NCBI RefSeq assembly: GCF_947503385.1
Contig: NZ_CANNDO010000003.1
Location: forward strand, 310,001 to 374,000
Length of the DNA stretch: 64,000 bases
Direction: 5' to 3'
From: an uncultured Tateyamaria sp.
GTDB lineage: Bacteria; Pseudomonadota; Alphaproteobacteria; Rhodobacterales; Rhodobacteraceae
Below, in pieces: positions 42,054 through 50,754 of this stretch. Within the stretch, counting starts at the first letter, position 1, and the number at the start of each line of letters is the position of its first letter. The translations under genes were made by a program, and so were the position numbers. The notes below the pieces were generated by a model, which was not told the DNA's origin, made no database searches, and saw nothing but the letters and a program-made list of their open reading frames with translations.

Positions 42054-43145
42054 ACGGACCCATTCGTGCACAATATCGGGTCCGACAGGCCGGACCGACG
42101 CCAGCGCAAAGCGCGGTGCGGTGTCTAACTTGCTCAGCCCCAGAGCGCCGATATTGGGCAGACCTTCGGCACCGATGGCCAAACCGGCCGTGAATCCAAT
42201 GAGCCGGTCAACAAGATCAGCGTCGATCAGAGACGCCGCGAGCGCGCTGCCGCCTTCGCAGAAGACGCGCGTCAGCCCGTGCGCGCCCAGTTGCTGCACC
42301 ACGTCCCGCGCCTCAAGCTGCCCGGCGGAGGTGGCACAGGGCAGCAAGGTTGCACCCAGATCGCGCCACGTCTGGCACAGCATCGGATCGGCGTCTTTGC
42401 CATGGCATATGATCACCGGTAATTCATGCGCGGTGCGGGCCAGTTGCCCCATCAAGGGTAGGTCGAGACGCCGGGACACGACCACGCGCGCGGGCTGCGC
42501 TGCGATGCCAAGGTCACGCACGGTCAGGGACGGGTCATCGTGGCGCGCTGTGCCGCCGCCAACCATCACGGCATCGTGCCGTGCGCGCATCGCGTGTACC
42601 AAGCGGCGCGCGTCAGAGCCGGTGATCCACTGGCTTTCGCCGGTGCCGGTGGCGATGCGACCGTCAAAACTGCTGGCAAGTTTGAGCGTTACTTCGGGAC
42701 GGCCCTGCTCTGTCTTCAGGAAAAACCCGGCCAGATCGGCGCTTGCTTCGTCCGCGCACAGACCTGTTTCCACGGTGATCCCGGCAGCCTCTAGCGCCGC
42801 AATGCCCTGTCCGTCCACGCGTGGGTCGCTGTCGGGCACCGCAATCACGACGCGTGCCACCCCTGCGGCAATCAGCGCATCAACACAGGGCGGTGTCTGG
42901 CCGTGATGGGCGCATGGCTCAAGCGTCACATAGACTTCGGCGCCACGCGCCGCCGTTCCGGCTTGCGCCAGTGCTACAGTTTCCGCATGGGGCCGCCCGC
43001 CGGGCTGCGTCCAGCCGCGACCGACAATCCTGCCCTTCTGAACGATCACGCATCCAACCGCAGGATTGGGCGCACAGCGCCCCTGCCCGCGCCGCCCCAA
43101 TCCCAAGGCGAGCAGCATAAAGCGCGTGTCGCGCGCCCGGCTCAC
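42036..43145 (-). CDS. ribD: Bifunctional riboflavin deaminase/reductase RibD
   Basis: A 369-residue enzyme doing two consecutive steps of riboflavin synthesis. N-terminal cytidine-deaminase-like half: zinc site [14 protein letters not shown] and [16 protein letters not shown]-terminal NADPH-dependent reductase half: [40 protein letters not shown] and [14 protein letters not shown]. Complete and of normal length. It overlaps nrdR by ATGA upstream, the usual nrdR-ribD pairing, and converges with kpsC (18 bp overlap). Confidence 0.96.
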   Translation of the reverse strand: MSRARDTRFMLLALGLGRRGQGRCAPNPAVGCVIVQKGRIVGRGWTQPGGRPHAETVALAQAGTAARGAEVYVTLEPCAHHGQTPPCVDALIAAGVARVVIAVPDSDPRVDGQGIAALEAAGITVETGLCADEASADLAGFFLKTEQGRPEVTLKLASSFDGRIATGTGESQWITGSDARRLVHAMRARHDAVMVGGGTARHDDPSLTVRDLGIAAQPARVVVSRRLDLPLMGQLARTAHELPVIICHGKDADPMLCQTWRDLGATLLPCATSAGQLEARDVVQQLGAHGLTRVFCEGGSALAASLIDADLVDRLIGFTAGLAIGAEGLPNIGALGLSKLDTAPRFALASVRPVGPDIVHEWVRSTPQM

Positions 43146-43609
43146 TCGTCCGTGGCGCCGTCAGGCCGCAGCTCTGCGACGAACTTGTCAAAGTCGTCAG
43201 CCGCTTGGAAGTTCTTGTAAACACTGGCAAAGCGCACATAGGCCACCGTGTCGATGCGGTTCAGCGCTTCCATGACGATCTCGCCGATCTGCTTTGACTG
43301 GATGTCCGTCTCGCCCATGGATTCAAGCCGCCGCACGATACCGGAAATCATCTGGTCGATGCGTTCGGGGTCGATGGGCCGTTTCTGCATCGAAATGCGG
43401 ATGGAGCGTTCCAGCTTGTCGCGGTCGAAATCTTCGCGTTTGCCGTTGGATTTGATAACCACCAGATCGCGCAACTGCACGCGTTCATATGTGGTGAACC
43501 GACCACCACATGCCGGGCAGAACCGCCGCCGCCGGATCGAAACGTGATCCTCAGCCGGTCGGCTGTCTTTTACCTGAGTGTCGATATTGCCGCAAAATGG
43601 ACAGCGCAT
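43142..43609 (-). CDS. nrdR: Ribonucleotide reductase regulator NrdR
   Basis: A 155-residue ATP/dATP-sensing repressor of ribonucleotide reductase genes. The N-terminal zinc ribbon is [18 protein letters not shown] ... [14 protein letters not shown] (Cys3, Cys6, Cys31, Cys34 by count), followed by an ATP-cone domain ([20 protein letters not shown]). No nrd gene is near. It is coupled to ribD, consistent with general proteobacterial synteny. Confidence 0.97.
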   Translation of the reverse strand: MRCPFCGNIDTQVKDSRPAEDHVSIRRRRFCPACGGRFTTYERVQLRDLVVIKSNGKREDFDRDKLERSIRISMQKRPIDPERIDQMISGIVRRLESMGETDIQSKQIGEIVMEALNRIDTVAYVRFASVYKNFQAADDFDKFVAELRPDGATDE

Positions 43610-43733
43610 GGCCCATCCCCTCTTCGTTCGTCCCGCCTGTAGTGGGGGTGTTCCCCCTTGTCCACGAAACTATACGGGCTTGCCTAGGTTTTGGGTAGGG
43701 GGGAAATGCCACCGCAACATGAGCGGTGCAACG

Positions 43734-44156
43734 TCATGGCCGTAAAACGCGCACCCGCACCACCCGGTCAGGCAGCATGGACCGACATTGCGCATAGGCG
43801 TGGGTCATGCTGAATTGCAGCCCTTCGGTGCGCACGCCCGTAGAATAGGAGGATTTCGGGTTCGCCACGGGTTGTGTCGTGAAAATCACGCTCTTGCGGC
43901 CCGGATAATTCGCCGATGGCCCGCGCGCTTGCACGATCGTCAGGTCGCCCCCTCGCAGGCCCATCACCTTGCGCGAGAATATCCCCGCCGCGCACCACAT
44001 CTGCATACCGCCCGCGCCGTCCGCTTCGATCACTTCGAAACGGGTCGCATCGATCTGGCGAACCGGGATGACAATCAGTTCGCGAAAGATGATCCGTTCG
44101 GCATGGGCCACCGTTGGCAGCGCTGCGAGGGCAAGGATGGCAAAGTGTTTGAGCAC
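43734..44156 (-). CDS. Secreted hypothetical protein, 140 aa
   Basis: ATG 44156 opens a signal peptide MLKHFAILALAALPTVAHA, cleaved before ERII. The mature protein is a single small beta-rich domain: IIFRELIVIPVRQIDATRFE, MQMWCAAGIFSRKVMGLRGG, and a late AQCRSMLPDRVVRVRVLRP; the two Cys could form one disulfide in the periplasm. I know no family name. It lies upstream of none of its neighbours on the same operon clearly; nrdR begins 124 bp further left. Confidence 0.75.
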   Translation of the reverse strand: MLKHFAILALAALPTVAHAERIIFRELIVIPVRQIDATRFEVIEADGAGGMQMWCAAGIFSRKVMGLRGGDLTIVQARGPSANYPGRKSVIFTTQPVANPKSSYSTGVRTEGLQFSMTHAYAQCRSMLPDRVVRVRVLRP

Positions 44157-44203
44157 AGGTCACACTCCTTTGGCATCAAGGTTAACCCATATGCCCGGAT
44201 TCG

Positions 44204-44608
44204 CTAAGCCAAGTGTCCGATGACCCGTCTGACATGGGGTGCGTCACGATGTTCGAATAGGTAGATGCCCTGCCACGTGCCCAACGCCATGCGTCCACCT
44301 GCCACCGGGATTTGCAAACTCGTGGGCAGCAGTGCCGCCTTGATGTGCGCAGGCATGTCGTCCGGCCCTTCGTAGGTGTGGGTCAAATACGACATCGACG
44401 GATCGGTGGTCGGCGGGACCAGACGGTGAAAGAATGCCGCAAGGTCCGTCCGGACCTCGGGATCCGCATTTTCCTGGATCATCAAGGAACAGGAGGTGTG
44501 CTGAACAAACAAGGTCAGCAGACCATCACCCGTGACCCACGCGTCAACCTCGCGCGTCACCTCGTACAATCCCGGACCTGACGTCTGCCATTCAAATACC
44601 TTTTGCAT
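44204..44608 (-). CDS. YjbQ family (UPF0047) protein
   Basis: A 134-residue protein of the YjbQ family, reported to include secondary thiamine-phosphate synthase activity. Family features: GLYEVTREVDAWV, LTLFVQHTSCSLMIQENADP (conserved HTSC), a middle DPSMSYLTHTYEGPDDMPAH with His residues, and the end GTWQGIYLFEHRDAPHVRRV, where WQGIYLFEHR is diagnostic. The ATG at 44608 (MQKVFEWQT) is the family start. It is divergent from an SDR gene across 55 bp. Confidence 0.92.
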   Translation of the reverse strand: MQKVFEWQTSGPGLYEVTREVDAWVTGDGLLTLFVQHTSCSLMIQENADPEVRTDLAAFFHRLVPPTTDPSMSYLTHTYEGPDDMPAHIKAALLPTSLQIPVAGGRMALGTWQGIYLFEHRDAPHVRRVIGHLA

Positions 44609-44663
44609 GAAACCATCCCCCGCCGTGCGGGTTGACTGAGTAGCGCACGCAAAGGAGAGCACA

Positions 44664-45323
44664 ATGACCAAAACAATTTTTATCACGGGGGCCAGTTCAG
44701 GCATCGGCGCCGCGACGGCCAAGGCGGCAGCCGCTGCGGGCTGGCATGTGGGACTGTTCGCCCGGTCCGAAGACAAGCTCAAGAAGATCGCAGATCAGAT
44801 TGGAGACAACGCAACCGTGTTGCCGGGTGACGTCACCAAGATGGACGACCTGACCCGTGCACTGGACCAATTGGAGCAGGTCGATGCCGTATTTGCCAAT
44901 GCGGGCAAGGGCCTGAACACCGCCGGATCGGAAGAGGGCGACCCCGACGAATGGCACGAGATGATCCACATCAATATTATGGGCGTCCTCTATACCGCCA
45001 AAGCCGCCCTGCCTCGCTTGCGCCAGACCAAGGGGCACATGGTTCTCACGGGTTCCGCCGCAGGCCGGCGCCATATCAAGGGCTCGATCTACGGCGCGTC
45101 AAAGTGGTTCATTCACGGTTACGCGGGCAACCTTGCCGAAGAGATGGCGGAATGGGGTGGCCGGTGTACGGTGGTTGCTCCGGGGATGGTCGATACGGCG
45201 TTTTTTGACGAGGCGAAACCGGACAAGCTACAGCCTGAAGACGTGGCGGATGCGGTGATGCTCGCAATTGACGCTGACCCGCGCTGCGCTGTGCGCGAAG
45301 TGTTCCTGATGCCGACGCAGTGA
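44664..45323 (+). CDS. SDR-family oxidoreductase
   Basis: A 219-residue classical short-chain dehydrogenase starting MTKTIFITGASSGIGAATAK with AAAGGAGA upstream of the ATG. It has the TGASSGIG NAD(P) site, a variant NAGKG in place of NNAG (FANAGKGLNTA), Ser in TGSAAGRR and the catalytic YGASK. The substrate is unknown; similarity of layout to YdfG-type serine/3-hydroxy acid dehydrogenases is only general. Divergent from YjbQ. Confidence 0.9.
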   Translation: MTKTIFITGASSGIGAATAKAAAAAGWHVGLFARSEDKLKKIADQIGDNATVLPGDVTKMDDLTRALDQLEQVDAVFANAGKGLNTAGSEEGDPDEWHEMIHINIMGVLYTAKAALPRLRQTKGHMVLTGSAAGRRHIKGSIYGASKWFIHGYAGNLAEEMAEWGGRCTVVAPGMVDTAFFDEAKPDKLQPEDVADAVMLAIDADPRCAVREVFLMPTQ

Positions 45324-45458
45324 CGCGCAGGATAATGTCCCGGAACTGCAATGTACCCGTTAGCGGCCCGGACGGAACGCACGGCCAGGACGCGGTCAGC
45401 GAAAGGTGACATTTGAAACCGGCATGGGCGACCCCCGCGGTTGCCTGTGCTGCCCGAC

Positions 45459-45734
45459 TCAGCGGAAAATACGCAGTCCCTGTTCGTCGATCACCTGTTT
45501 GGCCTTGCCAATGGAAGCCGTGACCGCACTGTCGTGATCGTTCAAAGTATCTGCACGCACAAGCATGTGCGTTTTGGTCTCACCATTCACCTCTGTCTCG
45601 ACCCGTGCCGCGATGCGGTAGACATTTCCTTCGGCCATAGGCTCGGGGTAGATGCGAAAATCACCATAAGTTTCGCACACAGGCTCTGACGCGGGCGCGT
45701 CTTTGCGTCCCAGCAGGCGCGACAGGAGCGACAT
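45459..45734 (-). CDS. HlyU-family protein
   Basis: A 91-residue protein of the HlyU family (pfam10115). It begins MSLLSRLLGRKDAPASEPVC, then ETYGDFRIYPEPMAEGNVYR and the family-typical HMLVRADTLNDHDSAVTASI, ending with IDEQGLRIFR. Despite the HlyU name, members lack a DNA-binding helix-turn-helix, and their true function is unclear. It follows rpoD by 55 bp on the same strand. Confidence 0.85.
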   Translation of the reverse strand: MSLLSRLLGRKDAPASEPVCETYGDFRIYPEPMAEGNVYRIAARVETEVNGETKTHMLVRADTLNDHDSAVTASIGKAKQVIDEQGLRIFR

Positions 45735-45789
45735 GGCAAAACCTCCACTTCTGTGATGCGGGCGGCCATTCGGGCAGCCCGCATTCTGG

Positions 45790-47772
45790 TCACTGATCGA
45801 GGAAGCTGCGCAATTTGCGGCTGCGGCTGGGGTGCTTGAGCTTGCGCAGAGCCTTTGCTTCGATCTGGCGGATTCGTTCGCGGGTCACGCTGAACTGCTG
45901 GCCCACCTCTTCGAGCGTGTGATCGGTGTTCATGCCGATGCCAAAGCGCATCCGCAGCACACGTTCCTCTCGCGGTGTAAGTGAAGCGAGAACGCGTGTT
46001 GTCGTCTCCTTCAGGTTTTCCTGAATGGCGCTGTCCAGCGGCAGAACCGCATTTTTGTCCTCGATGAAATCGCCAAGTTGGCTGTCTTCCTCGTCGCCGA
46101 TGGGCGTTTCGAGCGAGATCGGTTCCTTGGCGATTTTCATCACCTTGCGGACCTTTTCCAGCGGCATTTGCAGCTTGTCCGCCAGTTCTTCCGGCGTCGG
46201 TTCGCGGCCGATCTCGTGCAGCATCTGGCGGCCCGTACGGACCAGTTTGTTGATTGTCTCGATCATGTGCACCGGGATACGAATGGTGCGCGCCTGATCC
46301 GCGATGGACCGGGTGATCGCCTGACGAATCCACCATGTGGCATAGGTCGAGAACTTGTAGCCGCGGCGGTACTCGAATTTGTCGACCGCTTTCATCAGGC
46401 CAATGTTCCCCTCCTGAATCAGGTCAAGGAATTGCAGGCCGCGATTGGTGTACTTCTTGGCGATGGAAATCACGAGGCGCAGGTTCGCCTCGACCATTTC
46501 TTTCTTGGCCTGACGGGCTTCTTTCTCGCCCTTCTGGACCTGTTGCACGATGCGGCGGAATTCAGAAATATCGAGGCCCACATACTGGCCAACCTGCGCC
46601 ATATCGGCCCGCAGCTCTTCAACCTTTTCGGCGGAGCGTTCGATGAACATCTGCCAGCCGCGCCCTGATTTCTCGCCCATCTCGTCCAGCCAGCCGGGAT
46701 CAAGCTCGCGCCCGCGATAAGCGTCTACGAATTCCTTGCGGTTGATGCGCGCCTGATCGGCGAGTTTCACGATGGAACTGTCGATCTGCATGATCCGGCG
46801 GTTGATGCCATAAAGCTGGTCAATCAGCGCTTCAATCCGGTTGTTATGCAGGTGCAGATCGTTGACCAGTGCCACGATCTCGGATCGCAATTTCTGGTAA
46901 ATCTCTTCGTCGCCAGAGGAGAACGAGCCATCCTCGTTCAACGTGGCAGAGATGCGATTGTCCTGCATCTCGCTCAGTTGTGCGTAGTCATTTGCGATCA
47001 CATCCAGCGTTTCAAGCACTTGCGGCTTGAGAGCGGCTTCCATCGCTGCCAGCGACATATTGGCCTGATCGTCCTCGTCGTCGTCGTCATCTTTGGCAAT
47101 CGGGTTGCCGTCAGCGTCGAGTTCCGGGCTGTCGTCAGTTTTTTCTTCTGTGGCGCCGGCGGGCTGCACGACAGGTTCCTGAACCTCGCCATCCTCACCC
47201 AATTGGTTGCCAAATGTCGCCTCAAGGTCGATCACATCGCGCAACAAGATCTCTTCTGACAAAAGCTCGTCACGCCAGATGGTGATGGCCTGAAAGGTCA
47301 GAGGGCTTTCGCACAAGCCCGCGATCATAGTATTGCGGCCTGCCTCGATGCGTTTGGCGATAGCAATCTCGCCCTCGCGGCTCAGCAATTCAACCGAGCC
47401 CATCTCGCGCAGATACATGCGGACAGGATCGTCGGTCCGGTCCAGTTTTTCCTGACCCGTGGCCCCCAGCGTCAGATCGCGAGTGCCTTCGGTTGTGGTG
47501 ACCTCGGTCGAGCCCTTTTGCTCTTCCTCTTCGGCCTCTTCGTCTTCGATGATGTTGATGCCCATTTCGGACAGCATCGACATCACGTCCTCGATCTGTT
47601 CGGAACTGACCTGATCGGGCGGCAGCACCGTGTTTAGCTGATCGTAGGTGATGTACCCTTTTTCGCGGGCCTCACCGATCATCTTCTTGACGGCGGCCTG
47701 ACTCATATCGAGCGAGTGGGCGTTGTCCTGGTCTTCGGTCTTGGCGTCTTCGTTCGTGTCTTTCGCGGCCAT
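45790..47772 (-). CDS. rpoD: Primary sigma factor RpoD (sigma-70)
   Basis: The housekeeping sigma factor, 660 residues. Region 1.1 is near the N-terminus ([20 protein letters not shown]), with acidic linkers between 1.1 and 2. Region 2 is fully conserved: [60 protein letters not shown], which recognises the -10 element. Region 3 follows ([20 protein letters not shown]) and region 4.2 is [20 protein letters not shown] for the -35. Length is typical for Alphaproteobacteria. It follows dnaG, the classic order. Four GANTC sites and a 9-bp inverted repeat lie in its leader. Confidence 0.97.
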   Translation of the reverse strand: MAAKDTNEDAKTEDQDNAHSLDMSQAAVKKMIGEAREKGYITYDQLNTVLPPDQVSSEQIEDVMSMLSEMGINIIEDEEAEEEEQKGSTEVTTTEGTRDLTLGATGQEKLDRTDDPVRMYLREMGSVELLSREGEIAIAKRIEAGRNTMIAGLCESPLTFQAITIWRDELLSEEILLRDVIDLEATFGNQLGEDGEVQEPVVQPAGATEEKTDDSPELDADGNPIAKDDDDDEDDQANMSLAAMEAALKPQVLETLDVIANDYAQLSEMQDNRISATLNEDGSFSSGDEEIYQKLRSEIVALVNDLHLHNNRIEALIDQLYGINRRIMQIDSSIVKLADQARINRKEFVDAYRGRELDPGWLDEMGEKSGRGWQMFIERSAEKVEELRADMAQVGQYVGLDISEFRRIVQQVQKGEKEARQAKKEMVEANLRLVISIAKKYTNRGLQFLDLIQEGNIGLMKAVDKFEYRRGYKFSTYATWWIRQAITRSIADQARTIRIPVHMIETINKLVRTGRQMLHEIGREPTPEELADKLQMPLEKVRKVMKIAKEPISLETPIGDEEDSQLGDFIEDKNAVLPLDSAIQENLKETTTRVLASLTPREERVLRMRFGIGMNTDHTLEEVGQQFSVTRERIRQIEAKALRKLKHPSRSRKLRSFLDQ

Positions 47773-47800
47773 GCCGGGCTCCTCTGATCGGGGCTCCTTG

Positions 47801-47855
47801 GCGAATCACCCCCGTGTGATTCGCTTAGAGAATCATTTAGCGCTTTGAGTGATTC
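47801..47855. promoter_or_regulatory. Cluster of four GANTC (CcrM) sites and inverted repeats upstream of rpoD
   Basis: GANTC occurs at 47803, 47818, 47830 and 47851, four sites in 53 bp where about one per 256 bp is expected. The first two form a perfect 9-bp inverted repeat GCGAATCAC-N6-GTGATTCGC (47801-47824), and the outer two are arms of a 6-bp one. CcrM methylation of such sites changes promoter activity through the cell cycle in Alphaproteobacteria. The cluster is 29-83 bp before the rpoD start. Confidence 0.6.
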
Positions 47856-47903
47856 GGCCACCCATCTAGCTGCATTTTCCTAAGGTTTCGCGGCCAAAAC
47901 GCA

Positions 47904-49841
47904 TCACCGTCCCGGCTTTGAGAACCTGATTTGGTCCATCAGGGCGGCGAATGCGTCGCGTTCCTGACGGCTGATACGGGCGCCGTTGTCGCCCGTGTCG
48001 TATTCTGCGTTGTCTTCCTGCCCGCTCCGAACGGCGCGGGATGCAGCATCGGCAGCTTGGCTCAGGCGCCATGTCACACCTTCATCGGCCACCCCTTCGA
48101 GGTCCTGTACCGCATCCGCAATCTCTGCGTCCAAACCCCTCGTCGCGCTGAGTTTTGCGAGCTCTTCGGCCACGGTCATGCGGGCCATGTCGGCATCGCC
48201 GGGTGTGCGAACACAGGGGACAATGGCCACATGGCGCGCAGACAGCAGATTATCAAGGGCATCCGGCCCCAGTGCGCTGATAATCTTTTCGCGCAACACC
48301 TCCGGGCCACCTGTGCTGTGGCGGAGAATCAGGTCGCGCAGCGTCCGGTGCGTGTGGTCGCGGCAGGGCAAATCTTCGATCCCACTTTCGAACTCTTCGG
48401 CCACATCAGGGGTCAGGATCAGCGCGGCAAGGATCACCGCTTCGCGCAGGTCATCCGTGGTGTCGGTCCCCGCTTGGGCCAGCACGGACGATTTGGTGCT
48501 GGGCAGCGCAGTGGGCGGCGCATTCCACGCACGCCGGGCTTGGGGGCCGCGCTGCGGGCGGAAGAGTTGCCAGCGCAGGTCCTTGATTTCCTGACCGTAG
48601 TGCTGGCGGATCGAAGGGTCTTGGATCAGCTTGATCTTGTCGCGCAGGGCCTTGTCGAGCGCCGCCTTACGCTCGGGACTGTCAAAATTCTTGCCTTCGG
48701 TTTCGCGTTGCCACAGCAGTTTCACCATGGGCTGGGCTGCCTCCAGCAGCTTTTGCAGCGCGGCCGCCCCTTGCGATTTCAGCAGATCATCCGGGTCCTG
48801 CCCGTCAGGCATCAGAGCAAAGCGCAGGCTTTTGCCGGCCTCAAGGGATGGCAGCGCCAGATCAATAAGGCGCATGGCCGCCCGGATACCCGCGGTATCG
48901 CCGTCCAGCGCGATGACCGGCTCATCGGCAATACGCCACAGCATGGCCAACTGATGTTCCGTCACCGCAGTGCCCAACGGCGCCACCGCCGCGCCAAAGC
49001 CATGTTCGGCCAGCGCGATCACATCCATATACCCTTCGGCCACGATCAACGGCTGGCCTTTGCCCGCAGCGGTCCGCGCAGGACCGTGGTTGTAAAGGGT
49101 GCGGCCCTTGTCAAACAATTCTGTCTCGGGCGAATTCAGGTATTTTGCGTTGTCATTGGGGTCCATGGCCCGCCCCCCAAAGGCCACACAGCGCCCGCGC
49201 GCATCGCGGATCGGGAACATGATACGGCCCCGGAACGTGTCATAAGGTTTGCCGCCCTTTTGACTGGGCTTGGCCAGACCTGCGGCAAGGATCAGATCGT
49301 CCTCAACCCCCTTGGCCTTGAGCGCGTCCCAAAGACCCTGCCACGTATCCGGCGCAAACCCGATCTCCCACCGGTCCCACGCGTCGGGGCCCAGACCCCG
49401 GCGCGCTTCGAGGTAATCCCGCGTTGCTGCTGCGGCCCCCGTTTTCAGTTGCAGCCGGAAATGCTGCACCGCCATTTCCATGACGTCCGCCAGCATCGTG
49501 CGCCGGTCCGCCTTTTCTTGCGCGCGCGGATCGCGTTCAGGCATGGGCATCCCGGCCTCACCAGCCAGAATTTCCACCGCCGCCATGAAACCAACATTTT
49601 CCGTCTCCCGCACAAAGGAGATGGCATCCCCTTTGGCGTGGCAGCCAAAGCAGTAGTAATACCCTTTGCGGTCATCCACATGGAAGGACGCAGTCTTTTC
49701 GTGGTGAAACGGGCATGGCGCCCACAGATCGCCCTTGCCCTGATTGGACTTGCGCGCATCCCACATCACCTTGCGGCCCACCACCTGACCAAGGCTCAGG
49801 CGCGTGCGCAATTCATCAAGGAATCCGGGGGGCAGGCTCAT
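47904..49841 (-). CDS. dnaG: DNA primase DnaG
   Basis: A 645-residue primase that lays RNA primers for replication. N-terminal zinc finger CPFHHEKTASFHVDDRKGYY with CFGCHAKGD (about 42-65). The catalytic TOPRIM part has LIVAEGYMDVIALAEHGF with the conserved Glu, and LDGDTAGIRAAMRLIDLAL with DxD-like Asp. The C-terminal helicase-binding domain is weaker (about 480-645). Length is somewhat above the E. coli protein. It lies 131 bp upstream of rpoD. Confidence 0.96.
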   Translation of the reverse strand: MSLPPGFLDELRTRLSLGQVVGRKVMWDARKSNQGKGDLWAPCPFHHEKTASFHVDDRKGYYYCFGCHAKGDAISFVRETENVGFMAAVEILAGEAGMPMPERDPRAQEKADRRTMLADVMEMAVQHFRLQLKTGAAAATRDYLEARRGLGPDAWDRWEIGFAPDTWQGLWDALKAKGVEDDLILAAGLAKPSQKGGKPYDTFRGRIMFPIRDARGRCVAFGGRAMDPNDNAKYLNSPETELFDKGRTLYNHGPARTAAGKGQPLIVAEGYMDVIALAEHGFGAAVAPLGTAVTEHQLAMLWRIADEPVIALDGDTAGIRAAMRLIDLALPSLEAGKSLRFALMPDGQDPDDLLKSQGAAALQKLLEAAQPMVKLLWQRETEGKNFDSPERKAALDKALRDKIKLIQDPSIRQHYGQEIKDLRWQLFRPQRGPQARRAWNAPPTALPSTKSSVLAQAGTDTTDDLREAVILAALILTPDVAEEFESGIEDLPCRDHTHRTLRDLILRHSTGGPEVLREKIISALGPDALDNLLSARHVAIVPCVRTPGDADMARMTVAEELAKLSATRGLDAEIADAVQDLEGVADEGVTWRLSQAADAASRAVRSGQEDNAEYDTGDNGARISRQERDAFAALMDQIRFSKPGR

Positions 49842-49878
49842 GCTCTATATAATGGGGTCGCAGGGGCCAGAGTCGAGC

Positions 49879-50178
49879 CTATTGCTGTAGGCACAGCTCG
49901 TTCCATGCAGCCGACAGGTCCTCTTTGCGGATCACCCGGCGCTTTTGCTCGTAGACCCACGGCGCAATCAGTGGGATCGCGTTGTTGAACCGTTCCGGCC
50001 ACGTGGGCTCTTGCGCGAGGATATGCGCGCTGACCTCTCGTTCGGGCACGCGGTCAAGACGGGCCTGCTGGACGGCGGCGACCACCTCGGCCTGATATCC
50101 GCAGCTTTCGGCCTTTTCATCGGCAAAGGCGGGAAGCGCAAACAAGGCGGCGGCACAGGACAGGGCGAAACGGGTCAT
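49879..50178 (-). CDS. Small secreted hypothetical protein, 99 aa
   Basis: ATG 50178 gives a signal peptide MTRFALSCAAALFALPAFA cut before DEKAESC. The mature part is helical (AEVVAAVQQARLDRVPEREV, WPERFNNAIPLIAPWVYEQK) and has two Cys (SCGY and ELCLQQ), likely one disulfide bridging the ends. I recognise no named family. It lies 37 bp before dnaG and 36 bp after soxG on the same strand. Confidence 0.75.
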   Translation of the reverse strand: MTRFALSCAAALFALPAFADEKAESCGYQAEVVAAVQQARLDRVPEREVSAHILAQEPTWPERFNNAIPLIAPWVYEQKRRVIRKEDLSAAWNELCLQQ

Positions 50179-50214
50179 GGTGGGCGAGGCTCCTTCGGAA
50201 TCGTTCGGCGCAGT

Positions 50215-50754
50215 CTACAGGCGCGCCGCGACGCTTTCCATGGCCCTTTCCAGATCGTGACGCAGGGTGCCCGCCATTGACCGGAACACCATCAACAGGA
50301 ATGTATCCGCCCCGATCCGCGTGACAGACCCGGTCATGTGCTGGATCAGCGTGCGCGCGGTATGGCCACGCTTGAATGCTTCGGCAGACAGGTCCAGCGG
50401 TACCAGCCGCGCCAAAACAGCCTCCACTTCCGCGCCGGACAGCGTCACGCACGCCCACGCATCGCTTTGCAGCGTCATCGCCCCATAGGCATTGAGAGCT
50501 GCATCCGGTTCAGGCCCCGCCAACATCACCATCTCACGGCCAAACCAGATCGCCCGCGCGCCCGTCTTGCCCGTGGCGCGGCCCGGACCGGGCCACGCCA
50601 TGCCATGGGCGTCCTTGAACACATCGCCAATGGTCTTGCCCGTGTAGGGCGCGATCGAGGTAAGCGTGCCAAGGTCAACCTCAGCCAGCGTCACCGTGCC
50701 AATGGTCGTTTCGGTCATCCCGCGCAGCGGGGTCTCGGCCACCAAGTCAACCAC
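50215..50754 (-). CDS. soxG: Sarcosine oxidase gamma subunit
   Basis: A 179-residue subunit of heterotetrameric sarcosine oxidase. The start is GTG 50754, which overlaps the soxA stop by 8 bp and has GGGAGG about 6 nt upstream; it gives MVDLVAETPLRGMTETTIGT. Typical regions are GMAWPGPGRATGKTGARAIW and ALNAYGAMTLQSDAWACVTL, then LARLVPLDLSAEAFKRGHTA. The fold is GcvT/YgfZ-like and helps to form the folate site with SoxA. ATG 50718 would be an alternative, shorter start. Confidence 0.92.
   Translation of the reverse strand: MVDLVAETPLRGMTETTIGTVTLAEVDLGTLTSIAPYTGKTIGDVFKDAHGMAWPGPGRATGKTGARAIWFGREMVMLAGPEPDAALNAYGAMTLQSDAWACVTLSGAEVEAVLARLVPLDLSAEAFKRGHTARTLIQHMTGSVTRIGADTFLLMVFRSMAGTLRHDLERAMESVAARL

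Noticed and set aside
43644-43657. GGGGG-TGTT-CCCCC hairpin near the nrdR start
   Set aside because: Only a 5-bp stem and no T-run on either strand, so not called a terminator or operator.
47931-49988. 685-codon plus-strand frame opposite dnaG
   Set aside because: Antisense to a perfectly recognisable primase; extends past it only because of GC bias.
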